DNA from: PNON01 sp963757065
GTDB taxonomy: Bacteria; Chloroflexota; Anaerolineae; Anaerolineales; Anaerolineaceae
Assembly: GCA_963757065.1 (NCBI GenBank)
Contig: CAVWQC010000001.1
Location: 1-64,000 of the forward strand
Length of the DNA: 64,000 nucleotides
Direction: 5' to 3'
Positions 34,108-43,738 of this stretch are shown here, piece after piece. The notes beneath the pieces are model-generated. The model was given only the letters and a program-made list of their open reading frames with translations, searched no databases and had not been told where the DNA came from. Position 1 is the first letter of the stretch, and every line of letters starts with the position of its first letter. Made by a program: the position numbers and the translations under genes.

Positions 34108-34382
34108 TGATCCTCGCAAAAGTCACCGGAACCGTGGTAACCACCATCAGCACACCGGATTATAAAAATCGCCGGCTGCTGGTGGTTAAGCCATTGGTAA
34201 TGGAGGGGGATAACCCGAACGAAGAATTCATCGCATTGGATAATTCCCAGGCCGGTATCGGTGATACAGTACTGGTGAATCGTGAGGGCGGTGGGAATCG
34301 CCTGGTGCTGGGCAACCCGGATAGCTGTGTGAATTCAGTTATTGTAGGTATTGTTGATTCGGTGAATATTACCGAGGGGTAG
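34107..34382 (+). CDS. BMC-P (EutN/CcmL) shell vertex protein 3
   Basis: 91 residues: MILAKVTGTVVTTISTPDYKNRRLLVVKPL, EEFIALDNSQAGIGDTVLVNREGGG, and SVIVGIVDSVNI. Complete pentamer family protein. Start overlaps the stop of the preceding repaired BMC-P (TAATG). Last gene of the operon, followed by a strong hairpin. Confidence 0.94.
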   Translation: MILAKVTGTVVTTISTPDYKNRRLLVVKPLVMEGDNPNEEFIALDNSQAGIGDTVLVNREGGGNRLVLGNPDSCVNSVIVGIVDSVNITEG

Positions 34383-34435
34383 CTCTTTTTCACCTGCTCA
34401 GAGTTAGTTTTCCGGATAGTATAAGAATTAATGAT

Positions 34436-34474
34436 CATCATATAGACATCACTATCTATATGATGTATCTTTTT
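34436..34474 (+). terminator. Terminator of the microcompartment operon
   Basis: Perfect 11-bp stem CATCATATAGA / TCTATATGATG around an 8-base loop, followed by TATCTTTTT. Located 54 bases after the last shell gene and before the convergent hypothetical gene. Confidence 0.8.
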
Positions 34475-34481
34475 AACTGCT

Positions 34482-34943
34482 CTATTTTTTATTCGGAATA
34501 ATACTTTTCACAGTTGCCACCACCTGCTTCAGATCAGCACTATGTGTTTTAAGAGAATTCACATCGCCGGTGACCAGACCAGATTCCACGCTTCCGGAAA
34601 TCTTCTGTGCCGATTGGCAGGAAGCAAGAAACTTATCTGCGAAAGTGTTCAGATCTGCCAGGAATTTTTGGGTTTGTTTCGGGATGAAAGGCAGGTTTTG
34701 CACAAATGGCATGATCGAATCCAGAATATTGTTGACCATGTTCGCATAATGCAGTGCGCTGGCTGATAATGCATTGACCGCCTGTGAGAGTCCGATGCCA
34801 AGCTCCTGGATGGTATCGAGTGTAGCCTTGTTGTCTTCAATCGTTTTTGTTACGTCTTCCAGGCTTTTTGTTAACTTATCTGAAAAGGGGACATAATTCT
34901 TCTTCAATTTCGCAGTACCAACTACATTGGATATTGATGCCAT
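34482..34943 (-). CDS. Hypothetical all-helical protein
   Basis: 153 residues, start ATG 34943 with GGAGG seven bases upstream. No transmembrane segment or signal peptide; predicted mostly alpha-helical with amphipathic stretches (KLTKSLEDVTKTIEDNKATLDTIQEL, QKFLADLNTFADKFLASCQSAQKI). No family recognised. Convergent to the microcompartment operon and separately expressed. Confidence 0.7.
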   Translation of the reverse strand: MASISNVVGTAKLKKNYVPFSDKLTKSLEDVTKTIEDNKATLDTIQELGIGLSQAVNALSASALHYANMVNNILDSIMPFVQNLPFIPKQTQKFLADLNTFADKFLASCQSAQKISGSVESGLVTGDVNSLKTHSADLKQVVATVKSIIPNKK

Positions 34944-35198
34944 GTGACCTCCGAATATATGATTTGTAAAATATTTTAACTCAATTATATTCTGTGAATA
35001 CTGAAATAAAATTAGTCCAGGTTCGAAGTAACTCTTCTTAAAAAGTGATCCAATCAGGATAAACCTTTTGTCATACGGCTTTATATTAATTACTCACCTC
35101 AAGATAGAGGAGATGCACAAAAACCACACACTTTATTCATAAATTCTACATATTTTCGGGGTAACCTGATAATTGAAATCAAAGTGACAGGAGATTGA

Positions 35199-35655
35199 AT
35201 GAATAAGTTTTGGAAGTGGTTTTTAATAGTATTAGGAATAGTGGTGGTTTTAGGTGTGATTGCTGTAGCGATCATTGGTTTCACCCATGGATTCGGTCGC
35301 ATGGGATTTGATGGCGGTCGTTTTAATGGATTCGATGGATTCCATCACAGATATGGCGGCTTTGCTATGCCGGGCAGACCGGGAGGTTTTGGTATGATGC
35401 CTGGAATGGGCCTTATCGGTTTATTGCTGGCATGTTTTGGGAGTTGCTGTTGTGGTCGGTGTGATTGCATTGGTAATTCTGGGCATCACCAGAATGACGA
35501 CACATGGGATGGTGCACACTACTGGAATGATTTCAACTCAATCACCGGATGGTAAGTTCAAACGGAGAACTGTACCCGCCAAGTTATGCAGCCATTGCGG
35601 AAAACCTGCTCAAGCAGATTGGGTAACCTGCCCGTACTGCGGCGAAAAACTCTAG
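35199..35655 (+). CDS. Small membrane protein with C-terminal zinc ribbon, one frameshift
   Basis: The frame from ATG 35199 encodes a transmembrane helix (WFLIVLGIVVVLGVIAVAIIG), a Gly/Phe/Met-rich stretch (GRMGFDGGRFNGFDGF) and the start of a second helix (GLIGLLLAC). One extra T in the TTTT run near 35435-35438 shifts the frame; the other frame completes the helix (GVAVVVGVIALVILGIT) and ends in a zinc ribbon with CSHC and CPYC. Repaired length is 151 residues. Function unknown; the zinc-ribbon tail would lie in the cytoplasm. Confidence 0.75.
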
Positions 35656-35672
35656 CTGACAGTGCAAAAGAA

Positions 35673-35713
35673 AAATAACAGACATCCGATCATTTGGATG
35701 CCTGTTATTTGTA
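35673..35713 (+). terminator. Rho-independent terminator
   Basis: Stem AATAACAGACATCC / GGATGCCTGTTATT with one mismatch and an 8-base loop, followed by TGTATTT. Sits just after the zinc-ribbon membrane gene; the A-rich 5' side could also serve the convergent gene. Confidence 0.75.
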
Positions 35714-35737
35714 TTTAATTAATAATTTTCTTCCGGG

Positions 35738-36314
35738 TTAATTTGCGCTATTGTAAGCGATAGTAATCCAGGCTTTTAATTCAGCATCAACCTCAGCCAT
35801 TGATGTAACTTTCACTTTATACTGGCACATTCCACCTGGAGGATTTTGTTCCAATCGATTTGTCGGGGCGATATCCTTCATATTCAGTCCAACTTCGATG
35901 CGGGAATTGGTTACCGGTCCCACCATGGCAAATTGACGCTTTCGGCGGAGGCTCAGGTATCCTTTCTTGGGTGCGATCTCAAACTGCCCCAGTGATATTG
36001 ATGTAATTCATAATTTCATCATGTATTGGTCTTAAACCAGCTTTTGATCCGTTATAGATCTCAGCAACCGCCAGATCCGGATTTACAGACTCCACTTTAC
36101 CAGTCGCAACACCATTGGATTGGAGGAAATGGGATGCCAGTGTACTTGCATCTCCATAGCCCAAGCCCAGTTCTTTAATAAACAGGGACCGTACTTCACC
36201 ATGCTTCTTTAATCCGCTCGATGTGAAAAAAGCAAATAATTCCTCCAGAGATTTCCCCGTCCTTGTTTGAATGTTTTTTAACTGATTCTCGATTGCTTTA
36301 TTTATATCAACCAT
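35738..36314 (-). CDS. DUF4287/DUF5655 domain protein, one frameshift
   Basis: The ATG at 36314 follows GGAGGAGA. Residues 1-65 (VDINKAIENQLKNIQTRTGKSLEELFAFF) match the DUF4287 pattern. The following part (GLRPIHDEIMNYIN ... APKKGYLSLRRKRQFAMVGP) matches DUF5655. An extra A near 35993 splits the two frames; without it the join reads MNYINILGQFEIAPKKG. Repaired length is 191 residues, the usual size for this two-domain protein. Molecular function not known. Confidence 0.8.
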
Positions 36315-36461
36315 TTCTCCTCCCAAATAAAAAACTTCTTAGAATCTTATGAGACATTATGATGCAACCTTAACTATTATTATATTTATGCAATTATGGG
36401 AATTCCAGTAGGATGAATTTAATGGTTATACAGCCAAAAATAGATGAATAGCATAATATGA

Positions 36462-39365
36462 CTATTTACTAACCAATTCCAGGAAAACTTCTACAACCTC
36501 AGGATCAAGCAAAATTCCCGAGTTTTGATTTCAAGTAATTGAAGATCTTGTTGGTTTCCCAGCCTTTTCGATAAGGACGATCAGAATTCAGGGCATCCCA
36601 CACATCGATCACAGCAAATATTCTTGCTGCAAGGGGGATTTCTGTTCCTTTCAATCCAAGAGGATAACCGGATCCCATTCCATCGTTCGTGGTGATAATA
36701 TGGAATATCCATCGCAGGTGTAAGGTAAGGAATACCTGAAAGTAATTGCTTGGCAAATACCGGATGCTGTTCGCATCATCATCCACTCATCTTCCGTCAA
36801 TGGACCGGGCTTTAGCAGGATACTGTCCGGAATACCCATTTTACCAATATCATGTAATAGTGCTCCACGTTGGATATGAAGTATCTCTTCCTCTGAAAAA
36901 TTAAATCTACGTGCAATTTCAATGGTCAATTTCACAACACGTTGGCTGTGTCCAGCTGTTTCGTGTTCACGTAATTCAAGCGCGTGCGACCAGCCTTGAA
37001 GAGTGGCATTATAAGCAGCTTTCAGACTCTTCGCTGGCCTGTAATAATTCTTTTTCTGCTTTTTTTCGCTCGGTAATATCCTGAAGAATTGCAACAGCAC
37101 CGTTGATATTCCCCATTGTCATCATAAAGTGGAATGCCGGAATTCGATATGATCTTATGCGTTCCGTCAAATGCTTCAATCTCGATCTCTTCATCCAGGG
37201 TGGTTTTACCATCGAGAACTGCTTTGGCAGAACCCCACTCGTGAGCTTTTACCAGAGTCCCATCAGATATTCTCCAACCCTTATAAATATCCAGTCCATC
37301 CACACCAACAAACCGGGCACCTTGCCAAATCTTTTGTCCAGTGGGGTTTAAATAATTGATCTCACCTTCTTTATCCACAACGAATATACCAACCGGTACT
37401 GTATCAATGACCGTTTGTATGAATTTTTCGCGTTCATGCAAGGCTTCCAAGGCTTCTTTCCTTTTTGTTATGTCTTCGAACATTCCCAGGGCATAGAGTG
37501 GATTGCCTGTGCCATCCCGGACCAGCATTGAAGTTAATTGTCCCCAGATATAATGTCCATTTTTATGCCGGTTTCTCTTCTCGATCGTAAAGAAAGGTCT
37601 TTTACCTGCCAGCATTTCCTCGGAAAGGCGAAGATCCTTTTCCACATCCTCTGGATGCGAAATATCCTTGATGGTGAGTTTGCAATATTCTTCAAGGGTA
37701 TATCCAAACATTTTTAATAAAGCCGGGTTTCCACTTGTGAAGTGACCATTCAAATCATTCGTGGATATTCCAATTTCTGATGCTTCAAAAATCTTTCTAT
37801 ATCTCTCTTCACTTGATCGAAGTGCTTTTTCGTAAACTTTTCGGTCAGTTATATCCAATGCGGTGAAAGTAACTCCCTTAGTTAAGTCATTTAAATCGAT
37901 CGGCGTGGATGCAAGAATGATATTGATCAAAGATCCATCTTTTCTCTGCCATACTGTTTCGACACTGCCTGTATCATGTTTTGCAATTTGCATATATTTT
38001 TCCCTGCCTACAAACTCAAATTCCTCCTGGGTTGGGTATAACATTCTGGCAGATTGTCCAATCAACTCTTCCTGAGAATAACCAATCATTTCACATATTT
38101 TAGGATTGACGTAAAGCAATACTCTATCTCTTGACAACTCCAATACCGGTAGGAGCAACCCGAAAATGGATTGCATTTTTTCTTCGGAATCTCGCAACCC
38201 TTCTTCTGTTCTCTGGCGTTCAAAAATTTCTTCCTCGAGCCGGGCAACCGTATTGGAAAGTTCTTCAGTCGTTCTGCAACTAAATCTCCGCTCCAAAAAA
38301 GCCTGGACATGCTTGGTTCTCTCGGAGATCTTGGTATCCGTTACATCCCGAATAAATATTAGATGACCAGAGAACTCGTCCGTTGGTCAGTTAATTTTGT
38401 GATTTGAAGATCTAATATTAGTTCTTCCCTTGTTGTTATTCTCGACTTCGAATTTGTATGGATTGTATGCTATTTTCAAGTTAATACTTTCTTCCATTCC
38501 GGTACTAGAGAAAATATCGGTTGTCCAACAGACCATAAATTGGGTACACCAATCAATTTTTTCGCAGCATCGTTAATATCCAGTATTCTCCCAACTAATC
38601 CAGGACAATTACACCATCTTCCATTTCATCCAATACACGATCTCTTGCTATGGTTATTAAGCCAAATATCCTGAAACGGAATAATCCGATGGCGATAAAG
38701 ATATTGGCTATGGCTAATGAGTACGGGGAGAGATCACGATGGAATCCTATACTAATGTTGAAAGCACTAAGAACTGTTCCAATAACGGGAATTAATATAC
38801 CAATCAGGATGATCAGATGTTGTTTACGGGAAGCTCCATGTTCGCTAATAACAAGTCTTATTAACAAGACTATTGCCCAAAAGGTAATTGCATATATATA
38901 TACCAACCCAATCCATAGAATCTTGCCGAAATGATATGAATACTCTGAAAATGGCTTCAGGTCTATGAATTGGATCGAATTGATCGCCCATCCATGAATA
39001 TAATTCGAATAGATCAAAACCAAAGAGAGAACAGGAATAACGGAAAGGATAATCCAGGTTCTTAGTGGATGCGGAAATGGTTTATTCGAATATCTATATA
39101 CAAATAATAAAAATAATAAAGGTAACACAAAGGTTGGAAGCCATTGTACATTGTCCCAAAAGATTTTCCCTTCCAAGTCCGTACTAATGGATTCAAATAA
39201 GTATCCGGTTGTCCAGATAGCTTCGCAAAATAATACAGCCGCGAATGAACGCGCACCAATGACCCTGTGTCTTCTGATCGTGTAAACACCGACAGTTATA
39301 GTGACCCATATCGATAATAAGATTGGGAGCAGAAAAACCAATTGCTGGTAATCACTTTTATCCAA
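36462..39365 (-). pseudogene. 7TM-PAS-HD-GYP signalling protein with many frameshifts
   Basis: One gene of about 967 codons when the pieces are joined. It starts at TTG 39365 (GGAGG six bases upstream, overlapping the GGDEF stop) and encodes a 7TM sensor region (to about 38650). An in-frame TAG lies at about 38600-38604 after DGVIVLD. Broken PAS segments follow between 38380 and 38600, a long open stretch 38296-37022 with three PAS/PAC repeats (TFTALDITDRKVYEKALRSSEERYRKIFEAS), and then an HD-GYP phosphodiesterase domain (HDIGKMGIPDSIL; HHERWNGSGYPLGLKGTEIPL) split over three frames. It ends at 36462. At least six indels or stops are needed to rejoin it. Known HD-GYP proteins hydrolyse cyclic di-GMP. 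The density of lesions suggests real decay or a poorly read region. Confidence 0.75.
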
Positions 39366-41226
39366 TTGCAACCTCCACCCTGTTCCTCCCTCCTTTCTTT
39401 GCAGCATAGAGTGCTTCGTCAGCTTTTGTTAAAACCTCATCGGGAGTGGTTCCATTACCTGGGTATTCTGCAACTCCGACCGAGATCGTAATCTGTCCAT
39501 GCCTGTCTTCGATTGAGAATCCAATATCCTCGACCATCTTCCGGATATTATCAGCACGCAATTGGGAATCATGTGCTGCAGCTCCCGTCAATACAACTAA
39601 AAACTCTTCGCCACCGTAACGAAACGCAATATCTTCCTGTCGAATATGTGCTAGCAAGTGCTCACCAAATGATTTGAGTACTTCATCTCCTGCTTTATGT
39701 CCAAATGAATCGTTGACAAGTTTGAAATGATCAATATCAATCATCAACAAGCTTACAGGTTGATTTTCTCGTTTTGCACGGGAAAACTCACGGTCCAACG
39801 TTTCTGCAAGAAAACGACGGTTGAAGAGTCCGGTAAGAGTATCATGTAAAGCCATTTGATACATCTTTACATGGAGGTTATTGATCTCTTCTAATTTGTC
39901 TTCAAGCTGTCCATTTGCATTTCGTAACTCACTAGTCCTGGTCACTACTTCTGCTTCCATTTCATCTCGCATGGTTGAAAGCCTTAAATTAGATTCCGTT
40001 AATTCGACAGTCAATTTCCAGAATCGGTCGATTAGGATTGACATAAATGCAAGTGCTAAACAAAAAGGAATCCAACCGGTGAGATCAAATCCACTTCGGA
40101 TAAATACCCAATCGATATTTGAGTATATGACTAAAATACCGATAAATACCCCTGCAACTATCAGCTGCCGAGTTCCTGGTTTTTTTGCTTTTGCATTTGG
40201 GATGATTAATCCTATGATATATATTGTTTCCAAAGAAATTAATAATAATGCAAGATTTAAGAGGACCTCGGCCCAAGGAATCGGAAGCAGTAGCACACCA
40301 AGTATCAAAACCAAAGAAAAAATAGTAATACTCCTTAGAATCTTTGGAACAGGTTTCTTATCATATAAGAAACTCCATACGGTGAGTCCTATCAATACAG
40401 GCCAAACGATATTGACGGAGTACATGTACTTAACAATTAGAGCTGTATCATAAGTAAAACTATAAGAAACGTTTGATAAAGAAAAAGAGTAGATCACGCA
40501 AGTGATCAGGAACATTCCAAAATAATGGTAGAATGACTCTTTCCGGCGGTAAAACAAACTGAATTGAAGGATACTGAAGAAAAGGTATACACCTATTTGA
40601 AACCAGGAAATAGCTTCGTTCATCGATCTACGAAGGATGAGTTCTTTTGTCTTGTGAATGAGATAGCCACTGGACATTGAAAATCCAGGCATCATACCTG
40701 ATAACCAATGACTTACGTCAGCTTGACCGATAATTCGGAAAACAAGAGTATTGTCTCCATTTATTAACATATTATTCGGTATCTGAACCAACGCTCTTTG
40801 TATGGTGCGGTGTATTGCCATTTGTCCATTTGAATCGAGATATATTTCCCTCGTTATTTCCTTACCATTCAAATAAACAGCCCAGTTCTCACCCACTTCA
40901 GCCAAGTATAACGACAGGTTTTGTTTAACACATTGTTGGTCACATATAAACTTGGTCATTAGCGAAAATTCATTCTGGGAATTACCCAATGGAATATCAA
41001 AAACTCGATTCAACCTTATCGGAAACCCTTCGATTTTTTTCGTATTTGGGTTACTAATGTTGAATCCGTCCACATCTGATTCGGAAAAACCCTTATGCGC
41101 ATACCACGAAAGTTCTGTTAGATTTATTGGTTCAAAGGAATCGGATACATTCCAATGGATGATCTTTTGAGGAGGTATAAACAACAATAGTAGAGACCCG
41201 GCAAATATAATCAGAATGCCAAACAT
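39358..41226 (-). CDS. Membrane diguanylate cyclase (7TM-DISM type sensor, GGDEF)
   Basis: 622 residues. An N-terminal anchor, an extracytoplasmic domain of about 180 residues with a jelly-roll-like pattern (ENWAVYLNGKEITREIYLDSNG), seven transmembrane segments (about 205-400), a coiled coil (about 405-455), then a GGDEF domain with DTLTGLFNRRF and an intact FRYGGEEFLVVL active site. The architecture resembles 7TMR-DISM sensors that bind an external ligand and make cyclic di-GMP. The start at 41226 lacks a ribosome site; no better in-frame start exists upstream. The HD-GYP gene overlaps its stop, so the two are probably co-expressed and opposing. Confidence 0.88.
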   Translation of the reverse strand: MFGILIIFAGSLLLLFIPPQKIIHWNVSDSFEPINLTELSWYAHKGFSESDVDGFNISNPNTKKIEGFPIRLNRVFDIPLGNSQNEFSLMTKFICDQQCVKQNLSLYLAEVGENWAVYLNGKEITREIYLDSNGQMAIHRTIQRALVQIPNNMLINGDNTLVFRIIGQADVSHWLSGMMPGFSMSSGYLIHKTKELILRRSMNEAISWFQIGVYLFFSILQFSLFYRRKESFYHYFGMFLITCVIYSFSLSNVSYSFTYDTALIVKYMYSVNIVWPVLIGLTVWSFLYDKKPVPKILRSITIFSLVLILGVLLLPIPWAEVLLNLALLLISLETIYIIGLIIPNAKAKKPGTRQLIVAGVFIGILVIYSNIDWVFIRSGFDLTGWIPFCLALAFMSILIDRFWKLTVELTESNLRLSTMRDEMEAEVVTRTSELRNANGQLEDKLEEINNLHVKMYQMALHDTLTGLFNRRFLAETLDREFSRAKRENQPVSLLMIDIDHFKLVNDSFGHKAGDEVLKSFGEHLLAHIRQEDIAFRYGGEEFLVVLTGAAAHDSQLRADNIRKMVEDIGFSIEDRHGQITISVGVAEYPGNGTTPDEVLTKADEALYAAKKGGRNRVEVAIG

Positions 41227-41650
41227 TCCAATAAGGGAAAATTTCTTGGATACATTTATAGGACGGATTTTTCCTCCATGATCTATTATTAATTATCTAT
41301 AGAACACAACCCCGGTTTTACTATTAGGATGCGAACAAATCTTTCATATCCCAACTAATATTCAAATAATCTATGTATATTTATCGAATTGTACATTCAT
41401 TGTATAGCAATGTTGGTTTTTTGAATAAAGAAAAGGTAAAAGTTATTAGAGTTTTACAAAATTAACCATGATTGTATGAAAATATTATAACAATTTATTT
41501 TAAGTTCATGAATTTAGAGCATAAAACAAATAATAATCGACTTGTTACTATTTTGATCCAAAAGAGAAGCTGTATTATATCTATCCGGATTTACCCTTGA
41601 ATTACTTCTGTTACCCATGTACTATTAGATTCAAGAAAAGGAGGTAATAC
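41227..41650. other. AT-rich divergent intergenic region
   Basis: 424 bases between the divergent GGDEF gene and a lipoprotein gene. Strongly AT-rich, with no convincing reading frame. It must hold the promoters of both genes; many A/T runs make hexamer assignment by eye unreliable. AAGGAGG lies at the right distance before the lipoprotein ATG. Confidence 0.5.
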
Positions 41651-42055
41651 ATGAATAAAAATAAATTTCAAATCATAATGCTCATATTGGTATTAACATT
41701 CGTTTCATTAGCTTGTGGATTTAGCGCAAGTACAGCCAACATCAAGGATGCTTATCTAACAGCAGATGAAGCTGGAACCGAAAAAACAACTGTTTATTCA
41801 CAGGATGCGGTTTTTTACTGCATCGTTCAATTAGCCAATGCCCCGGATGATACCAATCTTAAGGCAGTTTGGACTGCGGTGGATGCGCAGGATACTGAGC
41901 CCAATTTTATGATCGATGATGTATCAGTTACAACAGGAGATGCCCCGGTAACATTCTCATTACCAAATGAATCGTTGTGGCCGATAGGGAAATACAAAGT
42001 GGAGCTTTTTATTAACGACAAGCTTACTCAAACATTGGACTTCGAAGTACAGTAA
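41651..42055 (+). CDS. Small lipoprotein with an immunoglobulin-like domain
   Basis: 134 residues. Signal peptide with lipobox VSLAC (Cys about 22). The mature region is a single beta-sandwich-like domain (TVYSQDAVFYCIVQLANAPDDTNLKAVWTAVDA ... LWPIGKYKVELFINDKLTQTLDFEV), typical of small Ig-like lipoproteins common in Chloroflexota. Strong AAGGAGG ribosome site. Function unknown. Confidence 0.82.
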   Translation: MNKNKFQIIMLILVLTFVSLACGFSASTANIKDAYLTADEAGTEKTTVYSQDAVFYCIVQLANAPDDTNLKAVWTAVDAQDTEPNFMIDDVSVTTGDAPVTFSLPNESLWPIGKYKVELFINDKLTQTLDFEVQ

Positions 42056-42076
42056 TTAGGATTACGATCAAAAAAT

Positions 42077-42114
42077 GATCTTGGAGGGCGAAGAATTCTT
42101 CACTCTCCAAGATC
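42077..42114. terminator. Hairpin between convergent genes
   Basis: Perfect 10-bp arms GATCTTGGAG / CTCCAAGATC enclosing a further palindrome GAAGAATTCTTC. No long T-run follows on either strand, but its position between two convergent genes fits a bidirectional transcription stop. Confidence 0.55.
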
Positions 42115-42183
42115 TAATTCATTTAATTATGATGGATTATTAAGGTAAATGCCTGGCCTGTATTATCTCCAGGTCAATCCTCG

Positions 42184-43539
42184 CTATTCCCACAATCCAT
42201 TGTTTTTTGCAACTTCGCTATACCAATGGAAGCTCTCCTTGGGAATCCTTTTTAATGATTTGAAATCCACCCGTACCAAACCAAACCTTGGCGTGTAACC
42301 CTTAGCCCATTCAAAATTGTCCAATAGGCTCCAGGCATAATAACCTTTAACATTCGCTCCCGTTTCGATTGCATCATGCATCGCCAGTAAATGATCCCTC
42401 AGGTACATGATCCGACCGCGATCTATGACAAAGCCGTGTTCGTCCGGTATATCTTTGGCAGCCATGCCATTTTCGGTGATATATACTTCCGGGTTGCCAT
42501 AATTCAACTGTACGTCTTTCAAGAGTTCATACAATCCAACCGGATTTACCCCCCAACCCATTTCAGTCCTTCCCCAATAAGAGTTGGAGACATGATCCTG
42601 CATCAGTTTCAAGACGCCGCCATCCGGATCATACCTCGCACTGTGGGTCATATAATAATTCAATCCGAGAAAATCTGCCGATCCCTTGATCAACGCCATA
42701 TCCCCTGCTTCAATTACCGGGGCAATGGGATGAAGCCATTGCATCAATTCTTTAGGATATTCTCCATGGTAGAGTGGCCTTAAGAATAGTCCATTGAGGG
42801 AATCATAAGCCCGTTTTCGGGCAGTCAGGTCTTCCGGCAGTGAGCTATTAGCCGTGTTATGCGAGACATTCAGAACAATTCCAATTTTTCCCGGGCAGGC
42901 AAGCATCCGGAATCTTTGTACCGCATTTGCATGGGAAACGAGAAGGTGGTGAACTGACTGGATTGCCTTGCTCAGTTCTGTCATGCCTGGAGCCATATTT
43001 CCATAATAGTAACCCAGCATGGCTATCACCCAGGGTTCATTATGAGTAGACCAGAAGGGAACCCTGTCTCCCAACTGCTTGAATACCTGCTCAGCATAAT
43101 CACCGAACCATTCCACAGAGTCACGTACAGCCCAACCACCGCGATCCTGCAGCACTTGAGGAAGGTCCCAATGATTTAGGGTTACATTCGGTTGGATACC
43201 ATATTCCAGCAATCGGTCAATGATGCGGCTGTAAAAATCCAATCCCTTCTGATTAACTCTTCCAGTCCCTTCGGGCATGATCCTCGGCCAGGAGAGAGAG
43301 AATCGATATGTATTACTTCCAGATTGCTTGACCAGGCGTAAATCCTCTTCCCAAAGGTGATAATGGTCGCAGGCTACATCACCATTATCGTCATTGAGGA
43401 CCCGGCCGGGAGTGTGAGAATAACGATCCCAGATGCTTTCACCTTTGCCGTCTTCTTTTGCAGCTCCTTCGATCTGATATGAAGAAGTTGCTGTGCCCCA
43501 GAGGAATTGATTTGGAAATTTTTTAAAAGGCATGATCAC
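42184..43539 (-). CDS. GH1 family beta-glucosidase
   Basis: 451 residues, the normal length for a bacterial GH1 enzyme. N-terminal signature FLWGTATSSYQIEGAA; acid/base Glu in STHNEPWVIA (about 166); nucleophile Glu in VYITENGMA (about 354); closing WSLLDNFEWAKGYTPRFGLV. No signal peptide, so cytoplasmic; hydrolyses beta-glucosides or related disaccharides taken up by the cell. The ATG at 43533, two codons in, is an equally likely start. A truncated relative is found at 46322-46528. Confidence 0.95.
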   Translation of the reverse strand: MIMPFKKFPNQFLWGTATSSYQIEGAAKEDGKGESIWDRYSHTPGRVLNDDNGDVACDHYHLWEEDLRLVKQSGSNTYRFSLSWPRIMPEGTGRVNQKGLDFYSRIIDRLLEYGIQPNVTLNHWDLPQVLQDRGGWAVRDSVEWFGDYAEQVFKQLGDRVPFWSTHNEPWVIAMLGYYYGNMAPGMTELSKAIQSVHHLLVSHANAVQRFRMLACPGKIGIVLNVSHNTANSSLPEDLTARKRAYDSLNGLFLRPLYHGEYPKELMQWLHPIAPVIEAGDMALIKGSADFLGLNYYMTHSARYDPDGGVLKLMQDHVSNSYWGRTEMGWGVNPVGLYELLKDVQLNYGNPEVYITENGMAAKDIPDEHGFVIDRGRIMYLRDHLLAMHDAIETGANVKGYYAWSLLDNFEWAKGYTPRFGLVRVDFKSLKRIPKESFHWYSEVAKNNGLWE

Positions 43540-43690
43540 TCATCTCCCATCTTAATGCTCTCGATTATTTTCTATTGGTTACATCTGATTATAATAAAAT
43601 TTTCCTGGAATCAGGTGATCTACTTTTCATCACCTTAGGGATATAAAATTCTAGATCTCAATACTATTCCAATAATTTCTTGCTATTAAT

Positions 43691-43723
43691 AAAAAAGAGG
43701 CAGATGTTTTTTCCATCTGCCTC
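43691..43723 (-). terminator. Terminator of the FecR/sigma operon
   Basis: On the minus strand GAGGCAGATG-gaaaaaa-CATCTGCCTC (10-bp stem) followed by TTTTTT. Sixteen bases after the FecR stop. Confidence 0.88.
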
Positions 43724-43738
43724 GAATAGTTGAACCCT

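Noticed and set aside
35979..35990. TGA ending the first frame of the DUF5655 gene as a second selenocysteine site
   Set aside because: The protein continues in a different frame, so it is an indel and not a readthrough codon; no Cys is expected there.
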